Shown here in pieces: positions 54,257 to 64,000 of a stretch of 64,000 bases of DNA. Position 1 is the first letter of the stretch. Each line of letters opens with the position of its first letter. Under the pieces are notes generated by a model. The model saw only the letters and a list, made by a program, of their open reading frames with translations, had not been told where the DNA came from and made no database searches. Origin of the DNA: Perkinsus chesapeaki (lineage: Eukaryota > Perkinsozoa > Perkinsida > Perkinsidae); NCBI GenBank assembly GCA_013115145.1, contig JAAPAO010000119.1, positions 1 to 64,000 on the forward strand. Direction: 5' to 3'. The position numbers were made by a program, and so were the translations under genes.

Positions 54257-54865
54257 CTAGAGAAATGGTAACCAGGCCAATACGGCCAAGACATGCGGAA
54301 TCAGTGCGCAATAGCCGAGAAGACTCTGAGCGTCACTTGAGGGAGTCGTAGGACCGGCGGAAGTCGGCCCTGGACCGGGAGGACGGGTAGGTGTAGTGGT
54401 CGAGGGAGCTGCCGTGGTGGTAGGGGGTAGAGTGGGATAGACACAGTCAACCGATACCCAACCAGAAGGCTGCTGCCCAGGTGAAAACACCTTCGGATCA
54501 AAGTGCCTCAACGAGCTACAATTACAAGTCAGATTAGACAACGGGTAGCATACTCTACCAGCCGGGTCCTGCCAATCCTTGCAGAAAGCACCTTGAGTAG
54601 ATGTATTCAAATCTTTAGCTTGATCAACACAATAGTTATTCCAACATGGTACCAAATCGTCAGGGGAGGGAAAAATACACTGCGGCTTTTTAGACGTTCC
54701 TATCCAGCGTGAGTCAACACAGAAAGTGTCAGGACAGTAGTTCCGAGGGGCACCAGTTGTAGTGGTCGACGAAATAGTTGTAGACGTGTTAGTAGGACCA
54801 GCTGTAGTAGTCACATTCTGACTTGATCCACCGTGGAGGAATACCAACGCAAGAAGAGCGCGCAT
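54257..54865 (-). CDS. Cysteine-rich mucin-like surface protein, type B copy 2
   Basis: 202 aa from ATG 54865 (MRALLALVFLHGGSSQ, signal peptide); the longer frame to 55006 would place this hydrophobic segment internally and is rejected. A Thr/Ser linker, then the type-B domain (NYCPDTFCVDSRW, CWNNYCVDQAKDL, FCKDWQDPAGRVCY, LTCNCSS, VDCVYP), a Pro/Thr region and a hydrophobic tail (LGYCALIPHVLAVLAWLPFL) suited to a GPI signal. It is the most upstream member of the - strand cluster, giving the order B-A-B-A in transcription direction. Confidence 0.82.
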   Translation of the reverse strand: MRALLALVFLHGGSSQNVTTTAGPTNTSTTISSTTTTGAPRNYCPDTFCVDSRWIGTSKKPQCIFPSPDDLVPCWNNYCVDQAKDLNTSTQGAFCKDWQDPAGRVCYPLSNLTCNCSSLRHFDPKVFSPGQQPSGWVSVDCVYPTLPPTTTAAPSTTTPTRPPGPGPTSAGPTTPSSDAQSLLGYCALIPHVLAVLAWLPFL

Positions 54866-55006
54866 TTTCACTGAACGGAGACATGACCGAGTTGAAACTG
54901 TTGGATATCGATTAGAATGGCGCGCGAGATTTTCATCGCGTGCGTGCAAGATCTCCATGGGCCCTATGCTCGCGGGACTCCTACTGGTGGTGTTATAATA
55001 TGACAT

Positions 55007-55768
55007 GCGCTTTGTCTGAATGCAGAGGGAACTGCGATCGTTTTCTTAGACTTGGTAGCCATCCGCCAGCAATTTGCCGCAGTGTGACTCGGCGGCAGTT
55101 TCAGTCGGTCACCGAATACTCTTCGGCAGCTTCTCGATAGGTCGGACGCCTGCGCGAGGCCCTGGACGCTCGAGACTCAAGCCAAATATCTTTGCGGGCT
55201 GGAGTCGAAATATCGTCTGAAACCGAGTCTTTCACTAGCCAACTGAATGATGACACGGTGCTGTTGTACCGTAATTGGCTGCAATTGTGTAATCTGTCCC
55301 CTCTTAGTAGAACCAAAGTGACGAGAAAGTTGTAGAAACTGTTAAACTTGCATGAAAAATATAGATCAACTCTCTCGCCACGGCAGCCATGATAGCCAAG
55401 GGGCTCCTCCAACCCTCTTCACTTTATCATTGCACTCGGATGACGCGAAATGGAAAACCGGCACCACTTGTTGAGGCTTGCACGCAGTACGACCTGACAT
55501 ACAAACAAATGCTCAGGGACACTTCCCAACGACAAGAGGACCTCAAAGTTCTACCGGCCATTCGTGCGGTGATGACTAGATAAGCGAATTTAAGGAAGAT
55601 TAACAGATGCCCCAGCATTAGGGAACATGCTACGGCACAATTCCGTCTCGAAATATGTCCTCTATACTCAACAGCACGGGTGGCCTGAGACGGGGCTGAG
55701 ATGGGATTTAATTTTAAGCACCTAAAGCATTGAAGAGTTCAAATCCGTCGTAAAAGACTTAGTGCATC
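55007..55768. other. Intergenic; possible small + strand ORF
   Basis: ATG at 55389 opens 64 codons (MIAKGLLQPSS…LPAIRAVMTR) to 55583 with reasonable composition but no family I recognise. The right end holds one arm of the inverted repeat 55679-55789. Confidence 0.35.
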
Positions 55769-55789
55769 TCAGCCCCGTCTCTGGCCACC
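55679..55789. repeat. Long inverted repeat (25-bp arms, one mismatch)
   Basis: ggtggcctgagacggggctg plus agatg (55679-55703) is matched by its reverse complement at 55765-55789, with one mismatch and a 61-nt spacer. The right arm overlaps the predicted last exon of the RING gene. Confidence 0.85.
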
Positions 55790-56341
55790 TGTGACAGATG
55801 TTTCATAGTTGTGACTTACACAGAGGGCATCCGCCTCGAGACCCTCCCATCGCCGGCGAGTTTTCCTCCAACCATTCGAGAACACATCGCCAGCAAAACA
55901 GATGCCCACACACCAGTGCAGCAGGCGACTTCATCTGTGAATAGCAAATCTGAAGGAAATGAACAGTGATAGGATCTGACGAGAAGGTCTCAGAGGCCAT
56001 GATGTGTTAGGCAATCGAGGGCACTGACCAAAATGGTGGCCTCGGATCGTCGTGAGGAAGCGGCTTCTAATAGCTCAGATACGAGTCACCCCAAAATCGG
56101 ACTCATCTTCATACGTACATTTTGTTACAGAAAAGTGGTAAACAGTGATAGGGTTTGACACCGAAGTCTCTCGGGAAAAGCTTTTAAATCTCGCACAGAT
56201 TTCTCATCTCACTTCATCATATTTTTAATAGTACGCCCCGTAGACTCACCAGACATGTCAGCTGCTGATACCCCAGATTCATCTCAATCGTATCAACTGC
56301 ACCGCCTTGCTCCGTGCCGTTTGACCAAGAATATCTTCGCG
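55769..56341 (-). CDS. RING-finger protein (probable E3 ubiquitin ligase), 5' end missing
   Basis: Exons on the - strand: 56250-56341, 55820-55949 and probably 55769-55788 after a 31-nt intron. Joining exons one and two in phase 0 creates the first zinc ligand pair: LTCLICYSQMKSPAALVCGH, followed by LFCWRCVLEWLE and GGCPLC. This is a C3HC4 RING (C-x2-C, C-x-H-x2-C-x2-C, C-x2-C) with the CGHLFCWRC core typical of RNF5/RNF185 and PEX10 ligases. The protein ends right after the last cysteine (CGQRRG). Upstream exons were not placed. A hydrophobic segment at about 57037-57120 (ASLAPLIYKLQLAGFYAGLR) could belong to this gene and would favour a PEX10-like membrane ligase, but that link is a guess. 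Confidence 0.7.
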
Positions 56342-56870
56342 CTGAAAAATCGAAGCGTCGAGACGCACCGAAAAATTCAGCTCACTTTTTTCAGAAATCT
56401 TCCCACTTTTCCGACGCCATCTCTCGTAGCTCTCCAACAGTAACGTACCTGATGGTGACACAAACCTCAAAGCGTTTCGTCATTCCTGGCAACCAGTCTC
56501 AACCAGGTCCTCAAAATTGCTAACCAAATTTCGGCCTGCAGACAGAAACATTTGCACAATTTTTACGGTCATTTCTCAAATTGAGCAATAACCGTGAAAA
56601 TTCTGTCGTAAAATTTCTCAAACTGAAAATCTAAAGCCTTGAACTACAGATTAGTAATTATTGACGTATCAACTTTTACACCTCCCCATTGCACAGAAGG
56701 CAAAGCTGAGTCCCCGGCGCTTACTTAGCGTCATAAACGATAGGACTGGATACAGAAGGCCTCCCTCATCTCTGGCATCGGCTGCTAGACTAACTCGGGA
56801 GATTCCAACCACCTAAGTGAAAGCAGACGCATATGACCGTTACCTTATAGTAGTAATATTTCTGCGCTGT

Positions 56871-56900
56871 AGGCACAGGTTCAAATCCCAAGGGTGGTAT
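56871..56900 (+). repeat. tRNA T-arm fragment
   Basis: ggcacaggttcaaatcccaa has a GGTTCAAATCC T-loop core on the + strand. The stem is partly mispaired. It could lie in an intron of the - strand gene, but no exons were placed nearby. Confidence 0.5.
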
Positions 56901-57374
56901 TAATCTTCAATTTTAGTGATCTCAATCAACGTGTTTCGCTAAGAAAATAGTCGGCGACATTGAAGCCGCTGGAGAAGAAATTTCCGGAAATTTCCAGAAA
57001 TTTTCGAAATTTTTCGAAATTTTCGCGACTGCCCACCTCATCTGTGAGATATCGATTCCGAAGACCCGCATAAAAGCCAGCCAACTGCAACTTGTAAATT
57101 AAAGGAGCCAATGATGCTACAAAACCTGACAAAGAGAAGAATGCGAAAGCTTCACGCGCCACGAAATTCGTACCAGTCAGCTCCCCGACTTTAGTTGATC
57201 TCACTCTGGAATATGCCCCAGAGAACAGGAAGTCAAAGAACGACTGAGCGTTTTTGGGGCGCGCAAGAAAAAATGGTAATAAAATCTAAGACGAAACTCG
57301 CCATGAAGCGATGCGCGAGCTGCCTTACTCTCAGTATCAACTCCTGAATCCTTTCCTTCGGGCCCAGGGGAGAT

Positions 57375-57394
57375 AATCGATCACGCGATCGATT
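57375..57394. repeat. AATCGAT palindrome
   Basis: aatcgatcacgcgatcgatt: eight-base arms are exact reverse complements around acgc. It differs by one base from the perfect palindrome in GOGAT intron 30 (15170-15189). Confidence 0.85.
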
Positions 57395-57707
57395 TAGTGT
57401 CAACGTCTCCGTGAATCTGACACAAGCAAATAAGGATTGTAAATTTCACCCGAAAACGCCAGTGAAGGCGCGAGAAGTCGAGATGGCTGTTGAGGATGGG
57501 GCAATGTGGGGTGGTTTGGTTTCCAAATAATTTATAGTAGCAAACATCACACGGCAGTTATCCGAATTCAAAAGATTTTCCGATGAAACTCTCAAGTAGC
57601 CACCAAAAAAATCGACAAGAAATGTTTTCCCAATGCCGACGTATAACGGGAATCTCCGAAGGAACATCATTACGCTCCTCTACCGCTCACACTTCACAAC
57701 AAATGCA

Positions 57708-57805
57708 CTCGTATGCGGATCGTCGGCGACCCAAGCTCATGAGTCTAGCTCACAGGATGAGCTAACTCAACTGGGGTGACTCGGGAATCACGATCCGCAT
57801 ACGAG
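57708..57805. repeat. 16-bp perfect inverted repeat with 66-nt structured spacer
   Basis: ctcgtatgcggatcgt (57708-57723) and its exact reverse complement (57790-57805). The spacer contains a further complementary pair (agctcat / atgagct), so a branched hairpin of about 98 nt is possible. Confidence 0.85.
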
Positions 57806-60785
57806 CCATGATCGAACTTACTCTTCCCCCAATGTGTATCCATGCCTCACTATCGCCGAGAGACGGACGATAATCGAACAAACCAACCAAATAACTGCTG
57901 GAGAGTATTCTCTGTATTGAACCTGGAAATAATTCTGTGGCGCGCAGGAAAATATGATCTCACTAGAAATACTCTGCTAGAGCAAACAGAAACCTTGAAC
58001 CTTCTGTTTCCCGCGCTCTCAATGACGAGGGAGAGATACGATGAAAATATGTCTTCTGATCAGAATGCGTTCCGTCTGTGCCGAGCATCACCGTTGGGCA
58101 AGTTGATTAAATTGGATATTTCGCGTTGAAGTGATCAAGATAAGCTAAAATGTTTATCTACCCTATACAACTAACCTGTCTCCTAGATCCCACTCGGACA
58201 ATAACTCTCCTTTTCGGCATACTTCTCTGCACCAACGATACCAATCGACCAGAAGCGACTTGCTCATTCTGAAAAAAGATGTTCTACCAGATACTGTCAG
58301 CATTTCCCAGACAAACACTTGTAGAACCAGAAGCAATGAAGTATAATATCCGGTATCTTATCTCTCAATCAGTGCTGAGTATTGTAGTAAAAATATTATA
58401 AAGTTAAAGTATAAAGTTACTATAGTTACTTTTACTATAGTTAAAGTATATAGTATAAAGTTTTGTATATTGTTAGCTACACAAAGAGTGTTAACTCTGG
58501 AGACTAACGGAACGCCTAAACAATACTCGACAATGTCAAGGAGATTGCGCGATTGATTTCCAATCAACCTCCAAGTGATATGTTCAACATCGATGTAATA
58601 CTATTATATGATCCTGACCTATCGCCCACGACTGCCACCTAGATATCCGACTCAGCTGGTGCCCGGTAACCCTTCATCAGATTTCGAATGAGACTTCCTG
58701 CCCAACCTTCAAGTGTTCAATAGTGAAATTTCGAGCATACTTTAGTCGATAGTAACCCTTTAACAGCAGTGACAGTCTACCACTACTGGAATCACTTATT
58801 CATGATGAAGATAACTCTCTTCATCTCCCTGTACAAGTAGAACCCATCTACCTCCGAAAAATGATATTCCCGAACCAGCGAAAGTCCGTCAGATACTTAG
58901 GCGAAATTATTATAAGCAATCGAATCCCAGTCGATCGTCAACACCAAGTTCCGAATTGGGTGCATGAACCGCGAGCCATACATCCCGCGCTCAAGGTTAC
59001 CGATTTGGCGAGTAAAGAAGTCGCTTTAGTGGATAGGACATCAATTTCATGAAGAGGGATTACTACTAGGCCGCGCTCTTGACGCACAAGTGTTTGGAGA
59101 GTTATTTGATTCCGCTCATCGTAATTCAGCCATCAGCTGCACGGTAGAGTCTGTACTTATATGCGCTGTGGTATAGTGCGCAGTTTGGATAGCATTTCAG
59201 CCATTTGCCTGTAACCACCGCGAGAGCGATTACTAATCCTAGAGAAGAACTGGTCCGAGGAGACGCCCAGCTCGTGTCACACTTCAAACTGCATAAATCA
59301 CACACACTGCGCAGCATGACCGTAGGAAGTTGCGTTCTTCCAGAATTCAGGAGCTAGTGAGATGGACTCTAAGACCAATGAGATCTAATTGCAATTTAAT
59401 ACAAAGAATTATATTAATTATAAATCTTCCCCCCAATGATCTTCCTGTTAATGGTTCAATGGCGAGAAAGATTCCTTAAAGGTGAACAACAGAATTCACT
59501 TCGGAAAATTTCCCGTGTCAAATAATCAATTTCCCAATCGCACCTTCATATCCTCCAACAGAACCAATGACCGAGTCTGCTTTGGCAAATCGATGCTCAT
59601 TAGAAACAGGCGGGAGATACGAAAAATAAATAACTGTTGCAAAATATTCTCTTTTAGTAGACTATTTCTGTCTGAAAAGTCTAGCAAGCAAAGCGCGACA
59701 AACGTGCAGGAGGAAGCCAGATTGTGTGCGCGAATTTGTTATTGTGGTTATATAACTCAACACTGGCCCTGATGAAGTATTAATATAAACAGTAATAGTG
59801 ATTGAGCTAGAGAGGAGACAGCGCGCACAACATTATTTGTGTGCATATTTCATCACAGTTCTGCAACTTTCCGAATTTCATTTATCTTTCGCCGTAGATC
59901 GGCTTGAGATGTAGTATACGTATTTTCACTAGGGTGACTCTATGAGATATCGATCAACCGTTTCATTATTATATTTGGCACACTGCCATTTCAGCATGCG
60001 ATTTGGTTATGCAGCTGTCACAGTGGACGAACATCAAAACACTAAGTCCCGAAGGAACGCCTTTTACGCTGCTCTGTGATCTACGAACATATTTTCGATA
60101 AAAATTTTTGTTGTATCTCCTCCGCATTCGGAACACTTTTGTGTGGCTAGATGACTCATTCCGTCTCTGCTGGGAGAGCTCCTGGGTTTGACAGTAGCTC
60201 TTTTGAACACCCGGATTGTTCAAGCGTTGGTCTCGCACACCGGGAAGAATCTTTTTACTAGTCATGGTAAGATACCGACTAACTCAACTCGACTGCGCAT
60301 TAGAAATATTTTGATCACATTTCAGAATCGCGCTGACAATTACGTGAAAATAAAAATACACTTTCTGGTAGAGTTGATAAATAGCGTAAATCGATCAATA
60401 AGCTAGAACGTATCTAAAATCTTCCGAGTGCGCTCCTCACCGGAAAGATACTCAATTCTTTCCCGAAACCATTTCGTATATTATTGCACTTAAACTGATC
60501 GGGTAAAGTAGTAGCGAACAGATCAGCATCACCGCGCTGGCATACCTGAGAAAAACGAAAAAATTAAAACAAACAAAATAGCATTTTCAGTGTTGGTATT
60601 TTAGAAATAGAAATTCAATCACTCGGAATCATAAGGTGGAAATAAAATTACAAAAAAATGGAAAAATTATGGAGTAAATGAAAAAACTAAGATGAAAAAA
60701 TCAACGGGGTGTTTGCTATTAATGGAGAAGTACTTCAATTATGCATTCGAGCGCCAAAAAGATGAACTCAAATATACATTAAAAA

Positions 60786-60812
60786 TGCCTCTACCAGGGA
60801 TAGAACCTGGGT
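60786..60812 (-). repeat. tRNA T-arm fragment in the permease region
   Basis: On the - strand, the same sense as the permease, GACCCAGGTTCTATCCCTGG forms a good T-stem (CCAGG/CCTGG). Confidence 0.65.
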
Positions 60813-61007
60813 CTCCTCGGCAATTTTATGAAAAGTAAGTGGTTTTCCCGCCACTAGCACGCATAATATTTCATTGAGCCCGTTCGGCCGAGCGACTATT
60901 TGGGAAAAATTTCTGTATTTTTTCACCTGAAATTCGGCAAATTTCGCAAATCTTACCAAAAAAACCGATAGCAAATAACCAGCGTTAAGCAATTTAAAAT
61001 TAAAATA

Positions 61008-61040
61008 CTCCACCAGGAATTGAACCCACGCCCTTTGGCT
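61008..61040 (-). repeat. tRNA 3'-half fragment just inside a permease intron
   Basis: On the - strand, GGGCGTGGGTTCAATTCCTG begins a few nt after the donor at 61046. It has the T-loop core GGTTCAATTCC. Unlike most examples it sits near the 5' splice site. Confidence 0.65.
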
Positions 61041-61046
61041 GCTCAC

Positions 61047-63757
61047 CATCTTTTCCAACCAGCCACAGTATGCCTTCCCGAGTGAAATATTTTACAGTAG
61101 AGATAACTGGGCATTACGAAACAGAGCAAGTTGCCGCAGATTAGCCCGACCAATTCGAAGACCGTTCCCAAGGAGGAGACAATGAAAGACAAGAACACCA
61201 CACAAACCAGCATAACTGTCGTAGTGATAAATCTGAAAATACGAAAACCTTCTGCCCGGAAAAAGATTTTCCAAAAATTTTAACGAAGAATGCATCTCGG
61301 TAAAAAGAAAACGGAAAAAGCGAAAAGACATTTTGGATAAAATGTCGGCTGAAAAAATCGGAACTGAGAATGAGATGTGCGAATAAGATGTTCCAGACTC
61401 CTTAGCTTCTTACACCTGCAGCATGAACGTTGTCCACCTCATAATTTTTGCTGCCGAAGGTCACCGAAAGCTTATCAGTGCCCATGGTGGAGGGTAGTAT
61501 ATTTTCCGATTTGCATCTCTGCTGAATGACAGAGTCCCATGTCCGGGGCGCGGAAGTAATAACAATAATAGTCAACGGAACGATATTAAGGAATGCGTGA
61601 GGTGGCGTTCTCTGTAGAAATTGGAATTGGAATTTATGTCAACAGGCCACACAAATTAAAAACATACAAGAAAAATACCATCACCAGGGCTCGAACCCGC
61701 GACCTCTCGATTCCCACCTCAGTCTCCATTCAGCTCGATCACAAGTCGGCGGCTTTCCACGATAAATCAATAGTTCAACACTTCTTCGACTAGGATGGAT
61801 GGTCAGAGGTAGCGAGAAGCTGACCTAAAAAATATCTTTTGCGGCACAAAATTATCCTCCTACTCACCGATAGCGCCGCGGCAATGCACGCAACTTTAAC
61901 CGGAGTTTCACTCACCGGCATCGACGTCAAGAAATTTGCTGAAAAAAACGACGTAAAAAGCGCGCGCCCAGTTGATCGATTTCCTTACCTCCCACACTCT
62001 GGCCGTATGTCATATAAGGCAGAATCATCGTTGGAATAAAAACCACCAGACCGGTCGTAACCGCCGACACACTGACGAAATTCAATTTTTTCAGAGTCAC
62101 GTTTGGCATCTCCTCGGCCACTTGAAAAAAGTTGTGATGGCACAGAAAAGCGAACATAAATACAGGGAATCTTGCGAGCATTCCAACCCACGAAACCGGC
62201 CAAAGCGAGGCCGATTCTAGGGAAGGGTCGGCGTAGGCTACTGCCAGGATGGCGAGATAACCAAGGGAGATCAAACCAAATGCATTGGTGAATCTGAAAA
62301 GGGAGAAGTTTAGTGTGCATGAAACGGTTGATCGATTAGCATATTTTCCCTCGCTGTGCGTTCTACTACTACACTGCAAAATTTTAGGGTCGTCTCCTCA
62401 ATAGCGGACGAGAGGTCATTAAAAACGAAATATTCTATTTCATTGGCGAGGGCCGTAGTAATAGAGTTTAGGGCTCTTCACAGACAGACAGAAAATCTGT
62501 CACGCATTTTTCACGGCGGAAAACTGTGCAGAAAATAACGCCCTGAGAGGGCGCCGCAAGCGACCTTGGATCTCGATTTGTTTCTAGTCGAAATTTTTTT
62601 TCGAATTTTACGGTAAGACAGACCGCACCGAAGTTACGGAATTAAAGATTCGGACGTGAAACTATTTTCCACCGATTCGGGAAAGTTGGACCGAAACTTA
62701 CGTGGGGTTGAAATTCCGACCTTCACAGGAAATTACGAGAAATTTTCACAATTTTTTCCGTGCAGAGAAATTACGAGAAGTATGGAAAAATTGCTACCCA
62801 CTGGGAACGAAAAATGGAAAAAGGGAAAATTTCACAAAAAAATCACAGAAAAATTAAAGTAAAAGTTATGTTTTGTGTGATGCTGGTTCAGTAGTACTGT
62901 GACTTTTTCTGATCTAGAGTTTAAACTCACTCCGTAAATTTCAACCAGGAAAAATTTACGGAAAATTTCCGGAAAATTTTCGAAAATTTTCGAAAATTTC
63001 CCTACCTTGTTGTGTTGAGGCGATGTGCATAAAGGACTGGCGAGAGCAAAATAACCACCACCAGAATGAGAATCTTTTTGAGCGTTTCAGGGTCAGTCCC
63101 AGTCGGATAAATCTCCTCGAGAATCGCCGCGAAAAGCGTGCCGGCAATCAATAGGAAACCTACAGAGGCTCCGAGACCTTTGATGACGACAGATAAGTCA
63201 ACCAACCTGAAAAAATAGATGGGAAATTACGCAAAAAATATCTGAAAAATATTGGAAAACATACGCAAAAAAATATGCAGAAAAATCAAGGCAATCTTAG
63301 GAAAGCAAATTACGTGGAGATATTAAGGAAAACTCATATCAGAATTATGCAAAAAAACGAGGGAAAGATACAGACAGGATGAAAAAAGAACTTACGATTT
63401 TGGAAATCATTATCGAGGTCGAGAACCTTCCAACAAAACCATTTGAAGAACTGTATCATCTTGAGGGGTCATTTTCAAGACGAAAAATACACTTCGACAT
63501 TTTTAGGAAAAATAAAGCAACTTTCAGGGATTTCATTGCAAAATAATTGTAAAACTCACGATCGTGTGAATCAGCTAACAGGAGCCATCATTCGACCTAC
63601 CAACGTATCTTGGGGTTAACCAAGCTCACGACGTTAAAAAAAGATAGCATCCCATATGTTTGGGAGTCGTAGCTCTGAGCAATGAACGACATTAAATACA
63701 AAGAAAACCAACTTGCCACGCCAGCGAAGATACAAAATAATACGGCGAAGATAACAC
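61047..63757 (-). CDS. AAAP/SLC38-type amino-acid permease, multi-exon, partial
   Basis: Multi-pass transporter of the amino acid/auxin permease family. Exons recognised on the - strand: 63630-63757 (VIFAVLFCIFAGVASWFSLY), 63006-63206 (VVIKGLGASVGFLLIAGTLF, LKKILILVVVILLSPVLYAH), 61989-62293 (FGLISLGYLAILAVAYADP, FPVFMFAFLCHHNFFQVAEE, TGLVVFIPTMILPYMTYGQ), 61868-61938 (ANFLTSMPVSETPVKVACIA) and 61047-61232 (VCVVFLSFIVSSLGTVFELV, GLICGNLLCFVMPSYLY). The FxFxCHxNxF motif in the third exon and the C-terminal LVGxxxGxxLCFVxPxxxY motif are family hallmarks. Phases agree for 63006-63206 to 61989-62293 to 61868-61938. A conserved-looking segment at about 61411-61475 may be a further exon. First and last exons are missing. 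Introns here are A-rich and carry tRNA fragments. Confidence 0.75.
61683..61712 (-). repeat. tRNA T-arm fragment in a permease intron
   Basis: On the - strand, GTCGCGGGTTCGAGCCCTGG contains the perfect T-loop core GGTTCGAGCC. It lies between permease exons 61868-61938 and 61047-61232. Confidence 0.65.
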
Positions 63758-64000
63758 CTGAAAAATGTAGTGTGAATAAATGGATGTGTTAACGACTCGC
63801 GAGGAAAAATTGGGGAAAAATACAAAATTTTTGATGCTTTTATAATTTTCCCTTTTTAATTTTGCTATAGCATAAAAAAGCATTTTTCCCGCGGTGATTT
63901 CGAAAGATCGATTCTAAGGCTCAACTTCTCAACACAATAATTGTCTCCCCAAAATGTGGCTCGAAAATTTATTATAATTATCACTCGCTGCTTCGTTCAC
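63758..64000. other. Window end; probably 5' intron or exon of the permease gene
   Basis: AT-rich sequence with A-runs typical of the introns in this gene. The N-terminal transmembrane exon of the permease must lie here or beyond the window. No clear exon read. Confidence 0.35.

Larger units (their letters stand above)
56342..61046. other. About 4.7 kb with few recognisable genes
   Basis: I cannot support a complete gene here. Seen: a hydrophobic exon-like stretch on the - strand ending in a donor at about 57037; a T-arm fragment at 56871-56900; AATTTTCG-rich DNA at 56970-57028; an AATCGAT palindrome at 57375-57394; an inverted repeat at 57708-57805; a TA/AGT-rich patch at 58380-58460; a T-arm fragment at 60786-60812. 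Other open frames are short and unsupported. The part nearest 61046 is probably intron of the permease gene. Confidence 0.4.

Noticed and set aside
54866-55006. N-terminal extension of the most upstream type-B surface protein
   Set aside because: The added 47 residues are polar and would precede a clear signal peptide; the paralogs start at the signal peptide.
63396-63455. Possible permease exon (…STSIMISKI before a gtaagt donor)
   Set aside because: The sequence looks right for the family, but its phase does not match the start of exon 63006-63206, so I left it out of the model.

Overview
The window is nuclear DNA of a unicellular eukaryote. Genes are cut into many short exons with GT-AG introns, and several introns are only 30-50 nt long. 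There are no operons and no bacterial signals. Gene content, mini-introns and pyrimidine-AG sites a few to about 20 nt upstream of many start codons (possible spliced-leader acceptors) suggest a perkinsid alveolate (Perkinsus-like). That assignment is an inference. I joined exons by hand from splice signals, reading phase and family knowledge; no search was run.

Layout. From 864 to 47518 the recognised genes are on the + strand: the 3' end of a SUMO E1 subunit (SAE1/Aos1-like); a short unidentified gene; a 54-exon, 22-kb fused NAD(P)H-type glutamate synthase (3034-25000) whose exons sum to exactly 7200 nt (2399 aa); an intronless F-box-like gene; a possible 57-aa membrane protein; an NAD-dependent sugar epimerase; an OTU1/YOD1-type deubiquitinase with complete catalytic motifs; a probable mitochondrial helical-repeat protein; and three tandem secreted gamma-glutamyl-hydrolase-like genes, of which only the middle one keeps the nucleophile cysteine. 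From about 48.7 kb the genes are on the - strand: an Asp-box/kelch-like beta-propeller gene; four alternating mucin-like, probably GPI-anchored cysteine-rich surface proteins (types A-B-A-B, plus a relic); a RING-finger protein; and an AAAP/SLC38-type amino-acid permease.

The most unusual feature is a scatter of tRNA-derived sequence. Two nearly intact tRNA-Arg(CCT) sequences lie antisense inside glutamate-synthase introns, and more than ten tRNA fragments, mostly T-arm/3' halves, sit elsewhere. Many are inside introns, often within about 20 nt of the 3' splice site, and in 44-61 nt introns they make up much of the intron. The non-coding DNA also holds short perfect palindromes, longer inverted repeats, dispersed short motifs and minisatellites.

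Functionally the window mixes unrelated housekeeping functions (nitrogen assimilation, SUMO and ubiquitin pathways, nucleotide-sugar metabolism, amino-acid uptake) with two expanded secreted or surface families. I see no evidence that the genes form one pathway.
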